Source of the DNA: Nitrosospira briensis C-128
GTDB taxonomy: Bacteria; Pseudomonadota; Gammaproteobacteria; Burkholderiales; Nitrosomonadaceae
DNA: 64,000 nucleotides
Direction: 5' to 3'
NCBI RefSeq assembly: GCF_000619905.2
Contig: NZ_CP012371.1
Location: forward strand, 930,001-994,000
This document shows positions 21,856-33,808 of this stretch, one piece after another. Both the position numbers and the translations under genes were made by a program. The stretch's first letter is position 1, and every line of letters begins with the position of its first letter. The notes below the pieces were generated by a model. That model was given only the letters and a program-made list of their open reading frames with translations. It searched no databases and was not told the DNA's origin.

Positions 21856-24800
21856 CTAATGCCGATCCAAATCAATATCCATTGCCAGCGAGCGGATTTC
21901 CTTCACCAGTACGTTGAATGATTCAGGCATGCCCGCGTCGATCTTGTGGTCGCCCTTGACAATGCTCTCGTACACCTTGGTGCGCCCATTCACATCGTCG
22001 GACTTGACCGTCAGCATTTCCTGCAGGGTATAGGCGGCGCCGTACGCTTCCAGTGCCCACACTTCCATTTCGCCAAAGCGCTGACCTCCGAACTGAGCCT
22101 TGCCACCAAGCGGTTGCTGGGTTACGAGGCTGTAAGGGCCGGTTGATCGCGCATGCATCTTATCGTCCACCAGGTGATGCAGCTTCAGCACATGCATATA
22201 GCCCACGGTAACAGGGCGATCGAACGCCTCACCGGTTCTGCCGTCGTGGAGCGTCACCTGACCGGACCTGGGGAGACCCGCAAGTTCCAGCATGTCCTTG
22301 ATTTCGTGCTCGGTAGCGCCGTCGAACACGGGGGTTGCAAAGGGCACGCCATCCGTCAGATTTGTCGCCAGATCCAGGATCTCCACATCCGTAAGCGAAG
22401 CAATGTCTTCTTGCTTACCACTCGTGTTATAGATCTTATCGAGAAAATCCCGGATCTCGGCAGTCTGGCCGCCGACGCGAAGCATATCGCCGATCTTGAT
22501 TCCCAATCCCTTCGCTGCCCATCCGAGATGGGTTTCCAGAATCTGGCCCACGTTCATGCGCGACGGTACACCCAAGGGGTTCAGTACTACGTCCACGGGA
22601 GTACCATCCGCCATGTAAGGCATATCTTCTACCGGCACTATCTTGGAAATAACACCCTTATTACCATGACGCCCAGCCATTTTATCTCCCGGCTGCAGCC
22701 GCCGCTTTACCGCGACATAAACCTTTACCATTTTCTGCACACCCGGCGGCAATTCATCGCCTTGGGTAAGTTTCTTTTTCTTCTCCTCGAAAGCGTCATC
22801 GAACGCCTTGCGTTTCTGCGTCAGACCTTCCTCGATCTGCTCGAGCTGCAAGCTCGCCTCTTCATCGGAAAGACGAATGTCGAACCAGTGATGCGGATCG
22901 ATACTATCGAGATATTCCTTGGTGACCGGTGCGCCCTTGACGAGCTTTTTAGGCCCGCCAGTTGCAACCTTGCCCTTGAGCAGGCGCTCGATACGAGCAA
23001 ATGCGTCCCCTTCCACAATCCGCATCTGGTCAGCCAGATCCTTCTTGTATCGCTTCAGTTCATCATCGATGATCTGCTGGGCGCGTTTGTCACGTTCAAT
23101 ACCTTCCCGGGTAAAGACCTGCACGTCGATGACCGTACCGGAAATACCTGACGGCACTCGCAACGATGTATCCTTGACGTCGGAAGCCTTCTCGCCAAAA
23201 ATAGCGCGCAGAAGCTTTTCTTCAGGCGTCAATTGGGTTTCGCCTTTGGGCGTGACCTTTCCTACCAATACGTCGCCAGCCTCTACTTCCGCACCGATAT
23301 GAACGATGCCGGAGGCATCCAGGCGTCCAAGCTGTACTTCCGACAGGTTGGAAATATCACCCGTAATCTCTTCCGTTCCCAGTTTTGTATCACGGCTCAC
23401 CACCGACAATTCTTCGATATGGATAGACGTGAAGCGATCGTTGGCAACGATACGCTCGGAGATGAGAATCGAATCCTCGAAGTTGTAGCCATTCCACGGC
23501 ATAAATGCCACCAACATGTTCTGCCCCAGCGCCAGTTCACCTTTATCCGTGGAGGCGCCGTCCGCCACCACGTCGCCGCGTGCAATTATATCACCCACTT
23601 TCACCAGTGGCCGCTGGTTGATATTGGTGTTCTGGTTGGAACGGGTGTATTTGATCAGGTTGTATATGTCTACACCCACTTCGCCCACGCGCGTTTCAAT
23701 ATCATGTACCCGCACCACGATACGGCTCGCATCCACATAATCCACGATACCGCCTCGCACCGCCTTTACCGCTGTTCCGGAATCCACGGCAACTACCCGT
23801 TCGATACCGGTGCCAACCAGAGGCTTCTCCGCACGCAGGCATGGGACCGCCTGCCGTTGCATGTTGGAGCCCATCAGCGCGCGGTTGGCGTCATCGTGTT
23901 CCAGAAATGGAATCAACGACGCGGCCACCGACACGATCTGAGCGGGCGCCACATCCATGTACTCGATCCGGTCCGGACTTGAAAGGGTAAATTCGTTCTT
24001 GTGACGGCACGAAACAATGTCGTTGGTAAAATTCCCACTGCTATCCAGTTCTGCATTTGCCTGGGCAATCACAAATTGACCTTCTTCAATCGCCGACAGA
24101 TAGTCGATCTCCTCGGTGACATGACCGTTCTTCACTTTACTGTATGGGGTTTCCATGAAGCCATATTCATTGGTCCGGGCATACAGCGCCAGTGAATTTA
24201 TCAATCCGATATTGGGGCCTTCCGGTGTCTCAATCGGACATACCCGACCATAGTGAGTGGGGTGTACGTCACGCACCTCAAACCCTGCCCGCTCGCGCGT
24301 CAACCCGCCCGGGCCCAACGCGGACACTCGGCGTTTATGCGTGATTTCGGAAAGCGGATTGGTCTGGTCCATGAATTGCGATAGCTGACTGGAGCCAAAA
24401 AATTCGCGTACCGCAGCCGATACCGGCTTCGCGTTGATCAAATCATGCGGCATCAGATTATCTGACTCAGCCTGGCTGAGCCGCTCTTTTACCGCTCTTT
24501 CGACCCGTACCAGGCCCGAACGAAACTGATTTTCCGCCAGTTCGCCGACCGAGCGCACGCGACGATTACCCAGGTGATCGATATCGTCGATTTCGCCACG
24601 GCCATTACGCAATTCGACCAGAATCCTGATCACTGCAATAATGTCGTCATTGGACAGCGTTGTAGAACCATCCAGTTCAGTCTTGCCTATGCGGCGATTA
24701 AATTTCATCCGCCCCACCACTGAAAGATCATAGCGTTCGGGTGCGTAGAACAATCCGTTGAACAACGCCTTGACAGCGTCTTCGGTAGGTGGTTCACCGG

Positions 24801-25929
24801 GGCGCATCATCCGGTAGATGGCTACCTGCGCCGCCATCTGGTCCGCGGTCTCGTCTATTCTCAGTGTTTGCGATATATATGCACCCTGATCCAGATCGTT
24901 TGTGTAAATGGTGTGGATCTCTTTTATATCCGCCTCACGCAGCTTAGCGAGCAGCGTTTCCGTGATCTCGTCGTTGGCAAGCGCCAGGACTTCGCCTGTT
25001 TCCTTATCCACCACGTTATGGCCCAATATGCGGCCCAGCAGAAAGTCTTCCGAAACCGCAAGTTTATCTATGCCGGCTTGCTGCATTTCACGAACGTGCT
25101 TGACGGTGATACGCTTGTCTTTCTGGACAATGACTTTGCCGCTTTTGGACACGATATCGAAACGGGCGGTATCACCACGCAAACGTTCCGGTATCAGTTC
25201 GAAGAGGATTCCCTTCTGCGGCAGATGGAAGGTATCAAATGAAAAGAAGCCCGCAAGAATTTGCTCCGGCGTATAGCCTATTGCTTTGAGCAAAACAGTA
25301 ATCGGCATTTTACGACGACGGTCGACGCGGAAATAGAGGTAGTCCTTGGGGTCAAACTCGAAATCCAGCCAGGAACCGCGGTAGGGAATGATGCGCGCAG
25401 AGAAGAGCAATTTACCGGACGAATGTGTTTTACCCCGATCATGCTCGAAAAATACCCCGGGTGAGCGGTGCAATTGAGACACGATCACGCGCTCAGTTCC
25501 ATTGATAACGAACGAACCCGTGTTGGTCATGAGCGGAATCTCGCCCATGTAGACTTCCTGTTCCTTTACCTCCTTCACGGTTGGCTTGGAAGCCTCCTTA
25601 TCCATGATCGTCAAGCGGACTTTTGCCCGCAAGGGAGAAGCGTAGGTAAGGCCGCGCTGCTGACATTCCTTGACGTCAAACGGCGGCATGCCAAGCACGT
25701 AATTAACGAAGTCGAGGCGAGCATTCTTGGAATGGCTCTCGATCGGAAAAATCGACATGAACGCGGCCTGCAATCCTTCAGTGGCGCGAAAATCAGGGTC
25801 GACTTGAGCTTGCAGAAAAGCTGCGTAAGACTCGATTTGAGTAGCGAGAAGAAAGGGAATCGGCAAAACGCTGGCACGCTTTGCGAAACTTTTACGGATA
25901 CGTTTTTTCTCGGTAAACGAATAGCTCAT
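21856..25929 (-). CDS. rpoB: DNA-directed RNA polymerase beta subunit
   Basis: The beta subunit forms the other pincer of RNA polymerase and the rifampicin pocket. The 1357-residue product starts [18 protein letters not shown] and is complete; the rifampicin region reads [20 protein letters not shown] then [19 protein letters not shown], with no recognised resistance substitutions. The C-terminal anchor ends in AMDIDLDRH. It sits 171 bp after rplL, with a strong attenuator-like structure in the spacer, and 91 bp before rpoC. Confidence 0.98.
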   Translation of the reverse strand: MSYSFTEKKRIRKSFAKRASVLPIPFLLATQIESYAAFLQAQVDPDFRATEGLQAAFMSIFPIESHSKNARLDFVNYVLGMPPFDVKECQQRGLTYASPLRAKVRLTIMDKEASKPTVKEVKEQEVYMGEIPLMTNTGSFVINGTERVIVSQLHRSPGVFFEHDRGKTHSSGKLLFSARIIPYRGSWLDFEFDPKDYLYFRVDRRRKMPITVLLKAIGYTPEQILAGFFSFDTFHLPQKGILFELIPERLRGDTARFDIVSKSGKVIVQKDKRITVKHVREMQQAGIDKLAVSEDFLLGRILGHNVVDKETGEVLALANDEITETLLAKLREADIKEIHTIYTNDLDQGAYISQTLRIDETADQMAAQVAIYRMMRPGEPPTEDAVKALFNGLFYAPERYDLSVVGRMKFNRRIGKTELDGSTTLSNDDIIAVIRILVELRNGRGEIDDIDHLGNRRVRSVGELAENQFRSGLVRVERAVKERLSQAESDNLMPHDLINAKPVSAAVREFFGSSQLSQFMDQTNPLSEITHKRRVSALGPGGLTRERAGFEVRDVHPTHYGRVCPIETPEGPNIGLINSLALYARTNEYGFMETPYSKVKNGHVTEEIDYLSAIEEGQFVIAQANAELDSSGNFTNDIVSCRHKNEFTLSSPDRIEYMDVAPAQIVSVAASLIPFLEHDDANRALMGSNMQRQAVPCLRAEKPLVGTGIERVVAVDSGTAVKAVRGGIVDYVDASRIVVRVHDIETRVGEVGVDIYNLIKYTRSNQNTNINQRPLVKVGDIIARGDVVADGASTDKGELALGQNMLVAFMPWNGYNFEDSILISERIVANDRFTSIHIEELSVVSRDTKLGTEEITGDISNLSEVQLGRLDASGIVHIGAEVEAGDVLVGKVTPKGETQLTPEEKLLRAIFGEKASDVKDTSLRVPSGISGTVIDVQVFTREGIERDKRAQQIIDDELKRYKKDLADQMRIVEGDAFARIERLLKGKVATGGPKKLVKGAPVTKEYLDSIDPHHWFDIRLSDEEASLQLEQIEEGLTQKRKAFDDAFEEKKKKLTQGDELPPGVQKMVKVYVAVKRRLQPGDKMAGRHGNKGVISKIVPVEDMPYMADGTPVDVVLNPLGVPSRMNVGQILETHLGWAAKGLGIKIGDMLRVGGQTAEIRDFLDKIYNTSGKQEDIASLTDVEILDLATNLTDGVPFATPVFDGATEHEIKDMLELAGLPRSGQVTLHDGRTGEAFDRPVTVGYMHVLKLHHLVDDKMHARSTGPYSLVTQQPLGGKAQFGGQRFGEMEVWALEAYGAAYTLQEMLTVKSDDVNGRTKVYESIVKGDHKIDAGMPESFNVLVKEIRSLAMDIDLDRH

Positions 25930-26040
25930 GGAATCTCTCCGGGGGGTCAGAAGACAGATGGACAGAAAATTGGAGCAGAGTACCTTTTTTTAGCTACCGT
26001 GCTGAGTGTTCTGGCGCATAAAAATGCGGGAATCCGAACG

Positions 26041-26081
26041 TTAAAATAGCCAGTATCTGGCGGCGTCTTTCACGCCGCCAG
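26041..26081 (-). promoter_or_regulatory. Attenuator-like hairpins between rplL and rpoB
   Basis: In transcript order, a 10-bp GC-rich stem (arms 26072-26081 and 26057-26066, loop of five) forms first. Its 3' arm begins again as GCCAG (26057-26061) that can pair with CTGGC (26049-26053) around a 3-nt loop, followed by UAUUUUAA. The two hairpins share an arm and are therefore mutually exclusive; the second looks terminator-like. E. coli has a partial terminator at this position that lowers rpoBC relative to rplJL transcription, which fits. Confidence 0.65.
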
Positions 26082-26100
26082 CTGGTCTTATCGTTTTATC

Positions 26101-26481
26101 TTATTTGATCTCGGCAGTTGCGCCGGCTTCGGTCAGCTGTTTCTGGATGGCCTCCGCATCGGCTTTGGCGATACCTTCCTTGACGGCTTTGGGTGCACCG
26201 TCCACCAAATCTTTCGCTTCTTTCAAACCCAGTCCGGTAACCGCGCGCACTACTTTGATCACGTTTACCTTGCTATCGCCCACGGCGGTCAGCGTTACGG
26301 TAAATTCCGTTTGCTCTTCCACAGCGGCTGCGGCACCACCCGCGGCGGGTGCAGCCGCAACGACGGTAGCAGCGGCAGCGGAAACGCCAAATTTCTCTTC
26401 CATTTCCTTAATCAGCTGAGAAAGCTCCAGCACGGTCATATTTGCAATCGATTCTAAAATTTCTGCTTTGGCTATCGCCAT
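26101..26481 (-). CDS. rplL: 50S ribosomal protein L7/L12
   Basis: L12 dimers form the flexible stalk that recruits translation GTPases. The 126-residue acidic product has the N-terminal dimerisation domain ([20 protein letters not shown]), an Ala/Gly-rich hinge about residues 35-57, and the C-terminal domain with [20 protein letters not shown]. It follows rplJ by 56 bp and precedes the attenuator before rpoB. Confidence 0.98.
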   Translation of the reverse strand: MAIAKAEILESIANMTVLELSQLIKEMEEKFGVSAAAATVVAAAPAAGGAAAAVEEQTEFTVTLTAVGDSKVNVIKVVRAVTGLGLKEAKDLVDGAPKAVKEGIAKADAEAIQKQLTEAGATAEIK

Positions 26482-26537
26482 GGTTTTCTCCTGATAATTA
26501 ACCTGATTGATTACGATCTCGAAATACTAAAACCGGA

Positions 26538-27068
26538 CTAAGCGGCTTGTTTTTGGTCACGGACAGCTGCAACGCCGCGGACAAAACGGGTAGGCACTTC
26601 ATTGAGTGTTCGAACAAAATTGGCGATGGGTGCTTGCATCGTACCCAACAGTTTCGCAAGCAGCTCGTCACGGCTTGGGAGAGAAGCAAGACTTGCGACA
26701 TCATTGCTGGACATCAACAAATTAGCCATGGCTCCAGCTTTGATCACCAACTTATCATTGGTCCTGGAAAACTCATACAGCACCTTGGCCGCCGCAACTG
26801 GATCACTTCCGATACCATAGACGAGCGGACCGACCATGTGCCCGGAAAGCTTCGAAAATGGTGTATCTGAAATTGCTCTACGTGCGAGCGAGTTTTTGAC
26901 GACCCTGAAATATATTCCCGATTGACGCGCCTTCGCGCGCAATTGCGTCATATGTCCAACGGTAAGACCGCGGTACTCCGCGATAATGATTGCCTGCGCA
27001 TTCGCCACCTGAGCGCTTACTTCAGCAATTACTGCTTTCTTTTCTTCTAAATTTAGACTCAAGGGCAT
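26538..27068 (-). CDS. rplJ: 50S ribosomal protein L10
   Basis: L10 anchors L12 dimers to the ribosome and, as the L10-L12 complex, represses its own mRNA in E. coli. The 176-residue product starts [20 protein letters not shown] and contains the family segment [20 protein letters not shown]; the C-terminal helix that binds L12 follows. It is preceded by a 432-bp spacer holding a probable L10 leader stem. Confidence 0.97.
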   Translation of the reverse strand: MPLSLNLEEKKAVIAEVSAQVANAQAIIIAEYRGLTVGHMTQLRAKARQSGIYFRVVKNSLARRAISDTPFSKLSGHMVGPLVYGIGSDPVAAAKVLYEFSRTNDKLVIKAGAMANLLMSSNDVASLASLPSRDELLAKLLGTMQAPIANFVRTLNEVPTRFVRGVAAVRDQKQAA

Positions 27069-27500
27069 TCTCCATCAGTTAAAAGCGACGCCGAGCTCAG
27101 ATTTTGGTATTGATTGATATGGGAAAACTCATAAAACTCAAAACAAAACCCGACAATCTACTCAGCTATCACGAACCGGCGACCTTAAATCAGGAGTTCA
27201 ATCTGTTCCTGTTTTTGGGGCACGCCATCTGCGCTGGGTGCCAGAGATGGAGAAAATCAGAAGCGAGAGCGATACAAGCACTGCTCAGCCTCTCTCCCAT
27301 CTCTACTTGCAATTAAGTTCCAAGCAATGGTTTGCATTCAATAGACTGATTCACAGCTTATCGTTACGCTCTGCCACTGCTTAACAACCCCAACGGTCTT
27401 TGACAACCCGCCGAATAGGTACAACATGCCAGGTACGGCATGCCTTTCCGGCGGCCCAAAGTCTTGCAAATAATTCCACTAAACTTAACGCATTTAAAGC
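27069..27500. other. 432-bp rplA-rplJ spacer
   Basis: No gene is visible. Reading in the transcribed direction, about 50 nt after the rplA stop there is a nested inverted repeat (CCGCCG 27408-27413 with CGGCGG 27449-27454, enclosing CATGCC 27425-27430 with GGCATG 27437-27442), without a U-tract. Further on comes the probable L10 leader stem (27243-27304). A promoter for rplJL is expected here, but no -35/-10 pair was good enough to call. Confidence 0.5.
27243..27304 (-). promoter_or_regulatory. Probable rplJ (L10) leader stem
   Basis: AGAGATGG (27243-27250) and CCATCTCT (27297-27304) form a perfect 8-bp closing stem, extendable across a one-base bulge, around a 46-base region with further internal pairing (GAGAG with CTCTC). 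The element lies about 175 nt upstream of the rplJ ATG, where the L10-L12 autoregulatory leader is found in other bacteria. Function is inferred from position and shape, not from a covariance match. Confidence 0.45.
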
Positions 27501-28193
27501 TTAACGCATGCTAGCCTGATCCACGCGGACGCCTGTTCCCATGGTGCTGGAGACAGAGATCTTTCTAAGATAAACACCTTTGGAGGCAGCGGGTTTAGAC
27601 TTGTTGAGCGCATCCAGCAGCGCCAGCATATTTTGTATCAGCGCGTCCACGGTAAACGATGCGCGGCCGATAGTGCACTGGACGATGCCAGCTTTATCGG
27701 CGCGATATTGCACTTGACCTGCCTTGGCATTTTTTACCGCACCCGCAACATCCGGCGTCACCGTACCCACCTTGGGATTGGGCATCAACCCGCGCGGCCC
27801 CAGTATCTGCCCCAATTGTCCGACAATACGCATGGCATCAGGGCTTGCGATAGCCACATCAAAATCGATATTGCCTGCTTTGATCTGTTCCGCAAGATCC
27901 TCAAACCCGACAATATCCGCACCGGCTGCAAGCGCCTCCTTAGCCTTATCACCCTGGGCAAATACGGCGACACGCACTGTTTTGCCAATGCCTGCAGGCA
28001 GAACCACCGAACCGCGAACAGCCTGGTCGGATTTTTTTGCATCAATACCTAAATTCACCGCCACGTCGATGGACTCGTCAAATTTTGCAGTAGCGGTTTC
28101 CTTGATGATCTTGAGAGCGTCCGGTAGGGGATAAAACTTGCTACGATCGACTTTTTCGATAATCGCCTTGAAACGTTTGGATACGTGTGCCAT
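27501..28193 (-). CDS. rplA: 50S ribosomal protein L1
   Basis: L1 forms the mobile stalk at the E site and in E. coli represses the L11 operon. The 230-residue protein has the family markers [20 protein letters not shown] near residue 49 and [18 protein letters not shown] near residue 131. It abuts rplK without a spacer, consistent with translational coupling. Confidence 0.97.
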   Translation of the reverse strand: MAHVSKRFKAIIEKVDRSKFYPLPDALKIIKETATAKFDESIDVAVNLGIDAKKSDQAVRGSVVLPAGIGKTVRVAVFAQGDKAKEALAAGADIVGFEDLAEQIKAGNIDFDVAIASPDAMRIVGQLGQILGPRGLMPNPKVGTVTPDVAGAVKNAKAGQVQYRADKAGIVQCTIGRASFTVDALIQNMLALLDALNKSKPAASKGVYLRKISVSSTMGTGVRVDQASMR

Positions 28194-28625
28194 TTATATG
28201 CCCTCCACTTCGACGCCCATGCTGCGGGCACTGCCGGCAATAGTACGCACTGCGGCATCCATGTCCGCCGCTGTCAAATCCGGTGTTTTTATTTTGGCGA
28301 TTTCTTCTGCCTGCTTCCGTGTCAACCGGCCTATTTTATCGGAATGAGGCTTGGGACTGCCTTTGCTGACGCCCACCGCTTTCTTTATCAGAACGGTCGC
28401 CGGCGTGGTTTTCATGATAAAAGTGAAGCTCTTGTCGGCGTAAGCGGTAATGACAACCGGCACCGGCAACCCAACTTCCATTTTCTGAGTCGCGGCGTTA
28501 AACGCCTTACAAAACTCCATGATATTCAATCCTCGCTGGCCAAGCGCAGGACCTATCGGTGGGCTAGGATTGGCTTTGCCTGCCGCGACTTGCAATTTGA
28601 TATAGCCGACTATCTTTTTTGCCAC
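28194..28625 (-). CDS. rplK: 50S ribosomal protein L11
   Basis: L11 binds the GTPase-associated region of 23S rRNA and is needed for RelA activation. The 143-residue product has the proline-rich N-terminus ([20 protein letters not shown]) and the C-terminal rRNA-binding domain with the [13 protein letters not shown] end. It is 105 bp downstream of nusG and abuts rplA. Confidence 0.98.
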   Translation of the reverse strand: MAKKIVGYIKLQVAAGKANPSPPIGPALGQRGLNIMEFCKAFNAATQKMEVGLPVPVVITAYADKSFTFIMKTTPATVLIKKAVGVSKGSPKPHSDKIGRLTRKQAEEIAKIKTPDLTAADMDAAVRTIAGSARSMGVEVEGI

Positions 28626-28730
28626 AATAATTCTCCTTTTGGGTACAAACGAACGTTACTACGCTCTCCCCGTTAACAACAAACAGGGCGGCATGCTCAA
28701 TCCTGAGCGCCAGCCCATTCCACTCTACCT

Positions 28731-29264
28731 CTAGGCTTTTTCGACTTGACTGAAATCCAGCTCTACCGGCGTGGGCCGGCCAAAAATGGAAACTGAAACC
28801 CTGATCTTGCTTTTGTCATAATTGACATCTTCCACGTTACCGTGGAAATCGGTGAACGGCCCTTCCTTGACGCGAACTGCCTCGCCCGTTTCAAAAAGAA
28901 CCTTGGGCTTGGGTTTCTCCACTCCTTCCTGAATCTGGTGAAGAATATTCTGCACTTCCTTATCGCTGATGGGTGTCGGCTTCATGGCCGAACCTCCGAT
29001 AAAGCCCGTTACCTTAGCCGTATTCTTGACCAGGTGCCATGTCTCGTCGGTCATCTCCATCTCGACCAGTACATAGCCCGGAAAAAATTTCCGTTCGCTG
29101 AGATTCTTCTGGCCTCCCTTCATCTCAATCACTTCTTCTACCGGAACAAGTATCTGTCCAAATTTTTCCTGCATTCCGGCACGATTGATTCGTTCCTTCA
29201 GCGCGCGCTGCACACCCTTTTCGAATCCGGAGTAGGCATGAACCACATACCACTTTTTATCCAT
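28731..29264 (-). CDS. nusG: Transcription termination/antitermination factor NusG
   Basis: NusG binds RNA polymerase beta' through its NTD and Rho or S10 through its KOW domain. The ATG at 29264 gives [20 protein letters not shown] and 177 residues, the family standard; the frame is open further upstream but that overlaps secE and has no NusG similarity. The KOW motif ([20 protein letters not shown]) is near residue 123. The ATG overlaps the secE TGA, so the two are coupled. Confidence 0.98.
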   Translation of the reverse strand: MDKKWYVVHAYSGFEKGVQRALKERINRAGMQEKFGQILVPVEEVIEMKGGQKNLSERKFFPGYVLVEMEMTDETWHLVKNTAKVTGFIGGSAMKPTPISDKEVQNILHQIQEGVEKPKPKVLFETGEAVRVKEGPFTDFHGNVEDVNYDKSKIRVSVSIFGRPTPVELDFSQVEKA

Positions 29265-29608
29265 CACCCCTCCTGTCCCATCAGATATTTCACCGCTATC
29301 AACAAGCCCGCGTCTACCATCCATAAAAACAGAGCCATTACCAGAACAAAACCAAAAACTATTCCGGTAGTTTGCATCGTCTCTTTACGGGTCGGCCATA
29401 CAACTTTCCGGGTTTCTTCCGATGACTCTCTACTGAACGCATAGAACTGTTTGCCTTGGGTAGTAAACCAGACTACCACCACCGCCAGAACGATACCGGC
29501 GAGCACGGAAATAACGCGTATTACCATGGCGCTATCGCTCAGGTAATAGAAACCGGCAATACCCGCGATCAACAGCAGAAGCGCGAATCCCAACTTGATC
29601 TTATCCAC
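29264..29608 (-). CDS. secE: Preprotein translocase subunit SecE
   Basis: SecE clamps SecY in the inner membrane. The 114-residue product has three hydrophobic segments (residues about 5-22, 29-48 and 84-105) and the conserved cytoplasmic amphipathic helix with [16 protein letters not shown]. The three-segment form is the proteobacterial type. The start is a GTG at 29608, and the stop overlaps the nusG start (TGATG). It follows tRNA-Trp by 173 bp. Confidence 0.95.
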   Translation of the reverse strand: MDKIKLGFALLLLIAGIAGFYYLSDSAMVIRVISVLAGIVLAVVVVWFTTQGKQFYAFSRESSEETRKVVWPTRKETMQTTGIVFGFVLVMALFLWMVDAGLLIAVKYLMGQEG

Positions 29609-29781
29609 TACTTTATCCCACTCTGCCTGTAATGCTTATCAGTAAATGAAGCGGTGCAGGAGCTGATCATACGATTTGCAACCTCAGCTCTTCATGCAAT
29701 ATGTTGGTGGTATTATGAAGCTTTGCTTCCCTAGAAAAATATGCAGTAAGCTATGATGACTCTCAATAGCGTCTCTTAGGG

Positions 29782-29857
29782 TGGCAGGCCAGGAGGGCAT
29801 CGAACCCCCAACCTTCGGTTTTGGAGACCGACGCTCTGCCAATTGAGCTACTGGCCT
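29782..29857 (-). tRNA. tRNA-Trp (CCA)
   Basis: A 76-nt cloverleaf with encoded CCA. The acceptor stem AGGCCAG/CTGGCCT is perfect, and the anticodon arm TCGGT-CTCCAAA-ACCGA gives anticodon CCA. It lies between tuf and secE, a usual betaproteobacterial placement, and is probably processed from the tRNA-tuf transcript. Confidence 0.96.
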
Positions 29858-29914
29858 GTATTTCGGACATGGATACAAAGGTCTTCAACGTTTGGAACGG
29901 GCTTGGCGACGACG

Positions 29915-31114
<1,200 letters not shown>

Positions 31115-31144
31115 TTTTTAAAGCACCTTTATATTCACGTCCTA

Positions 31145-31219
31145 TGGAGCCCATGGCCAGGATTGAACTGGCGACCTCTCCCTTACCAAGGGAGTGCTCT
31201 GCCACTGAGCTACATGGGC
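31145..31219 (-). tRNA. tRNA-Thr (GGT)
   Basis: A 75-nt cloverleaf with encoded CCA. The acceptor stem starts GCCCATG and pairs with CATGGGC; the anticodon arm CTCCC-TTGGTAA-GGGAG gives anticodon GGT. It lies 40 bp upstream of the second tuf start, so it and the mRNA must be separated by processing. Confidence 0.96.
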
Positions 31220-31308
31220 AAGCGTCTTCTTGCCTAAAACCTGTCACTTACCTTTAGTATCCTGCAACAATTTGCCAACACTTTTCGGTTTTTCTCTGGC
31301 TCCGAACC

Positions 31309-31382
31309 TGGAGCGGGTGAAGGGAATCGAACCCTCGTCGTAAGCTTGGAAGGCTTCTGCTCTACCATTGAGCTACACCCGC
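31309..31382 (-). tRNA. tRNA-Gly (TCC)
   Basis: A 74-nt cloverleaf with encoded CCA. Acceptor GCGGGTG/CACCCGC is perfect; the loop CTTCCAA gives anticodon TCC. The outermost anticodon-stem pair is a G-A mismatch and the T-stem starts with a G-T pair. It is the middle gene of the Tyr-Gly-Thr set. Confidence 0.95.
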
Positions 31383-31541
31383 ATCTAGCCATCGATCTGG
31401 ATTGAAGCGCCCAATCAACTTATCAGAGAAAAGGCGTCGCGCACCACCATGCGTCGCCCGCTATCTAAAACCGGGCTCATCAGGATTGCAGACGTTACCA
31501 GCGCCTCGCAGCCCTGCCATACCTCTGTATACACCACCTGA

Positions 31542-31628
<87 letters not shown>

Positions 31629-31642
31629 AAACGAAACTGCCA

Positions 31643-31671
31643 ATTGTGAATGCTTTAAGCTGATAAGTCAA
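31643..31671 (-). promoter_or_regulatory. Promoter of the tRNA-tuf operon
   Basis: On the minus strand TTGACT (31666-31671) is followed after 17 bp by CACAAT (31643-31648). The start would be near 31636, eight bases before mature tRNA-Tyr. The -35 is near consensus and the position is right for a stable-RNA promoter. Confidence 0.7.
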
Positions 31672-31788
31672 CGTGCATTTCAGGGTTTTTTGCTTGGCAA
31701 CCGCGGATACTCAAGATAGCGAAATAGCCGATTCAATCATCTGAATTAATCAGCTTGAGAAGATGGCAATATCTCATCGCTGGGATAA

Positions 31789-32256
31789 TCAGTGTGTAGA
31801 TCCTTGGCGCAAACCTAACAGCTCAACCTCGAAAATCAGTGCCGCGTTCGGTGGAATGACCCCTTGCCCCGCTCCTCGCGCGCCATACGCCATATCAGCG
31901 GGAATGATCAAGGTTCGTTGCCCCCCCACCTTCATGCCGGCTACACCTCGATCCCAGCCTTTGATTACGCGGCCCGCACCCAGCAGAAACGAAAAAGGCG
32001 CGCCGCGATCACGCGAGCTATCAAATTTTGTTCCTTTTTTATCAGCCGCACTGGGATCGTAAAGCCAGCCGGTATAATGCACTTCAACCGCCTTACCGAC
32101 CACTGCCTCTTCGCCGGTGCCTATCTTGGTATCTTCTTTTATAAGTTCGGTCACGTTGGACACTCCCTGCCCGGTTTCAGAAAATGCGGCCTGGGGCAAT
32201 AAAACCATGCCCAGTAGTAGTATGCTCAAATTGATCAGTGTGTTTACCTTAGACAT
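31789..32256 (-). CDS. Periplasmic FKBP-type peptidyl-prolyl isomerase
   Basis: An FKBP-fold cis-trans prolyl isomerase that probably helps folding of exported proteins. The 155-residue precursor has a signal peptide (hydrophobic [20 protein letters not shown], cleavage near residue 26) and one FKBP domain with the typical [48 protein letters not shown] and [16 protein letters not shown] segments. The active-site Tyr, Phe, Asp and Trp positions look intact. It is transcribed towards the tRNA operon, 160 bp away. Small FKBPs of the FkpA/FklB kind are the nearest relatives; it lacks their N-terminal dimerisation domain. Confidence 0.93.
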   Translation of the reverse strand: MSKVNTLINLSILLLGMVLLPQAAFSETGQGVSNVTELIKEDTKIGTGEEAVVGKAVEVHYTGWLYDPSAADKKGTKFDSSRDRGAPFSFLLGAGRVIKGWDRGVAGMKVGGQRTLIIPADMAYGARGAGQGVIPPNAALIFEVELLGLRQGSTH

Positions 32257-32313
32257 GATTGCCCCAAGATTGAATTAGTATTTTGCACGCCCTCAAGGTT
32301 TTATTATACCGGC

Positions 32314-32344
32314 TAACCGCCCACGCTTGATAAAAGAGCGGTTA
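32314..32344 (+). other. Inverted repeat upstream of the DUF454 gene
   Basis: TAACCGC (32314-32320) and GCGGTTA (32338-32344) pair perfectly around 17 bases and are followed on the plus strand by AATTTTTG. It looks like a weak terminator, yet no plus-strand gene precedes it; an A/T-rich TATTATACC lies just upstream. It may be leader structure or the end of a very short transcript. Confidence 0.3.
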
Positions 32345-32383
32345 AATTTTTGAACTCGTCGATATTTCCATAAGCCCAAGCAT

Positions 32384-32833
32384 ATGCAAGAGCGTCTGAA
32401 TGATGAGGTATGCCAGGAGCAGCAAGAGCCGCCGTCGATACGGCTGCACGATTCGCCTGTCATAAGGTATCTCTATCTGGCAGCGGGATTCGCTGCGCTG
32501 ATACTTGCCGTGGCAGGCATAGTGCTGCCGATATTGCCTACCACTCCCTTTATACTGCTGGCTGCGGCCTGCTTCGCGCGCAGTTCGAAACACTTCCATG
32601 ACAAGCTTCTGGCTAATCGCGTTGCAGGTCCGATCATCCGCGAATGGATCGAACACCGCAGCATCCCACGGCGGGTCAAGCGCTGGGTTTACTTACTGCT
32701 GGCGATATCATTCGGCAGTTCCATCCTGATGATGCCGTCTGTCTGGCATCAGGTGATGCTGGCTGCGCTGGGCACCATCCTGGTTGCGTTTATCTGGCGC
32801 ATACCCGTCAGGGACTTGCCTACCGGTCCATGA
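32384..32833 (+). CDS. DUF454 (YbaN family) inner-membrane protein
   Basis: A 149-residue membrane protein of the DUF454/YbaN family, function unknown. It has a polar N-terminus of about 27 residues, then hydrophobic segments near 29-51 and 103-137 and the family motif LPILPTTPFILLAAACFARS. The motif RSSKHFHDKLLANRVAGP after it is also typical. It is divergent from the FKBP gene with a 127-bp shared upstream region. The start is not strongly marked by a ribosome-binding site; a slightly different start is possible. Confidence 0.85.
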   Translation: MQERLNDEVCQEQQEPPSIRLHDSPVIRYLYLAAGFAALILAVAGIVLPILPTTPFILLAAACFARSSKHFHDKLLANRVAGPIIREWIEHRSIPRRVKRWVYLLLAISFGSSILMMPSVWHQVMLAALGTILVAFIWRIPVRDLPTGP

Positions 32834-32956
32834 CATCGCGCACAGTCGATAACAACCCTTGGAGGACTGGTGAATTCAATTCGCTCCAATGAGCGAGAGA
32901 CGATGCAACCAGCCCCATTTTAACCACCCGTTGTTTACTGCGTTGTAATTGCGGTC

Positions 32957-33628
32957 TTACTCTGAAGCAGCTTGCGGCTCAGCCACGAAAATTTCAACAC
33001 GACGGTTTTTAGCTCTGTTTGCGGGTGTATCGTTTGCGACGAGAGGCTCGCGGGAACCACGACCATCGATACTGATGCGATTTGGGGAAATGCCCCGGCT
33101 CACCAGATAGTCCCGCGTACTGGCCGCACGGTTTATGGACAAGGGATTATTGATTGCATCGCTACCCGAGTTGTCGGTATGTCCAATGATCGTTACCTGG
33201 GAAGCAGTGTTATTGCTCAGGCTCGTCGCAAAACTATCCAGCACTGGTTTGAAATCATTTTTGATCTCCGCGCGGCCGGTATCAAATGAAATATCGCTGG
33301 GGATATCCAGCTTCAGGCGGTTATCCGATGTCTTGACGACTTGTACACCCGTACCTGAGGTAGCTTGTTCCATTTCCTTTTTTTGCTGTTCCATTCTTCT
33401 GGACCACACATTCCCGGCAATGGCCCCAAGGCCGGCACCCGCAGCGGCACCAATCGCCGCACCTGTCCCTTTACCTGCAAGAGCGCCAATTATTGCGCCT
33501 GTACCTGCACCGATCCCGGCGCCTATAGCCGTGTCTCGAGTTCTGTTATTTTGCGTTTCAGGCGTACTGGCACAGCCACCCATTGCCAAGACTATCGCGA
33601 TGGAAATAATTGATAATTGGTTACGCAT
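32957..33628 (-). CDS. OmpA-family lipoprotein with glycine-zipper region
   Basis: An outer-membrane lipoprotein expected to bind peptidoglycan. The lipobox is VLAMGGCAS (cysteine near residue 19). Residues about 35-72 are a glycine-zipper (GAGIGAGTGAIIGALAGKGT), followed by a short charged helix and a C-terminal OmpA-like domain with VTIIGHTDNSGSDAINNPLS, RAASTRDYLVSRGISPNRI and NRRVEIFV. The Asp and Arg that bind diaminopimelate in this family are in place. Similar to the YiaD/Pal type. It stands alone, 180 bp from xerD. Confidence 0.93.
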   Translation of the reverse strand: MRNQLSIISIAIVLAMGGCASTPETQNNRTRDTAIGAGIGAGTGAIIGALAGKGTGAAIGAAAGAGLGAIAGNVWSRRMEQQKKEMEQATSGTGVQVVKTSDNRLKLDIPSDISFDTGRAEIKNDFKPVLDSFATSLSNNTASQVTIIGHTDNSGSDAINNPLSINRAASTRDYLVSRGISPNRISIDGRGSREPLVANDTPANRAKNRRVEIFVAEPQAASE

Positions 33629-33808
33629 GATTTTCTCCTTATTTGTCGGTAAAGTTATGTGGAGCGGCGATTATTTCTTCACATCATCAGCTCGCTTAAG
33701 CTAACTCTAGCAGAGGATGGACGAAAACGAATTTTTTTACCGGTAGAAGTGCGGCTATTCTATTTGTATCTCTTCCTCAGGATCGTGATGGGTGAAAAAA
33801 GCTATCAA

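Noticed and set aside
27104-27316. 70-codon plus-strand ORF in the rplA-rplJ spacer
   Set aside because: Antisense to the probable L10 leader, no ribosome-binding site and no similarity; chance frame.
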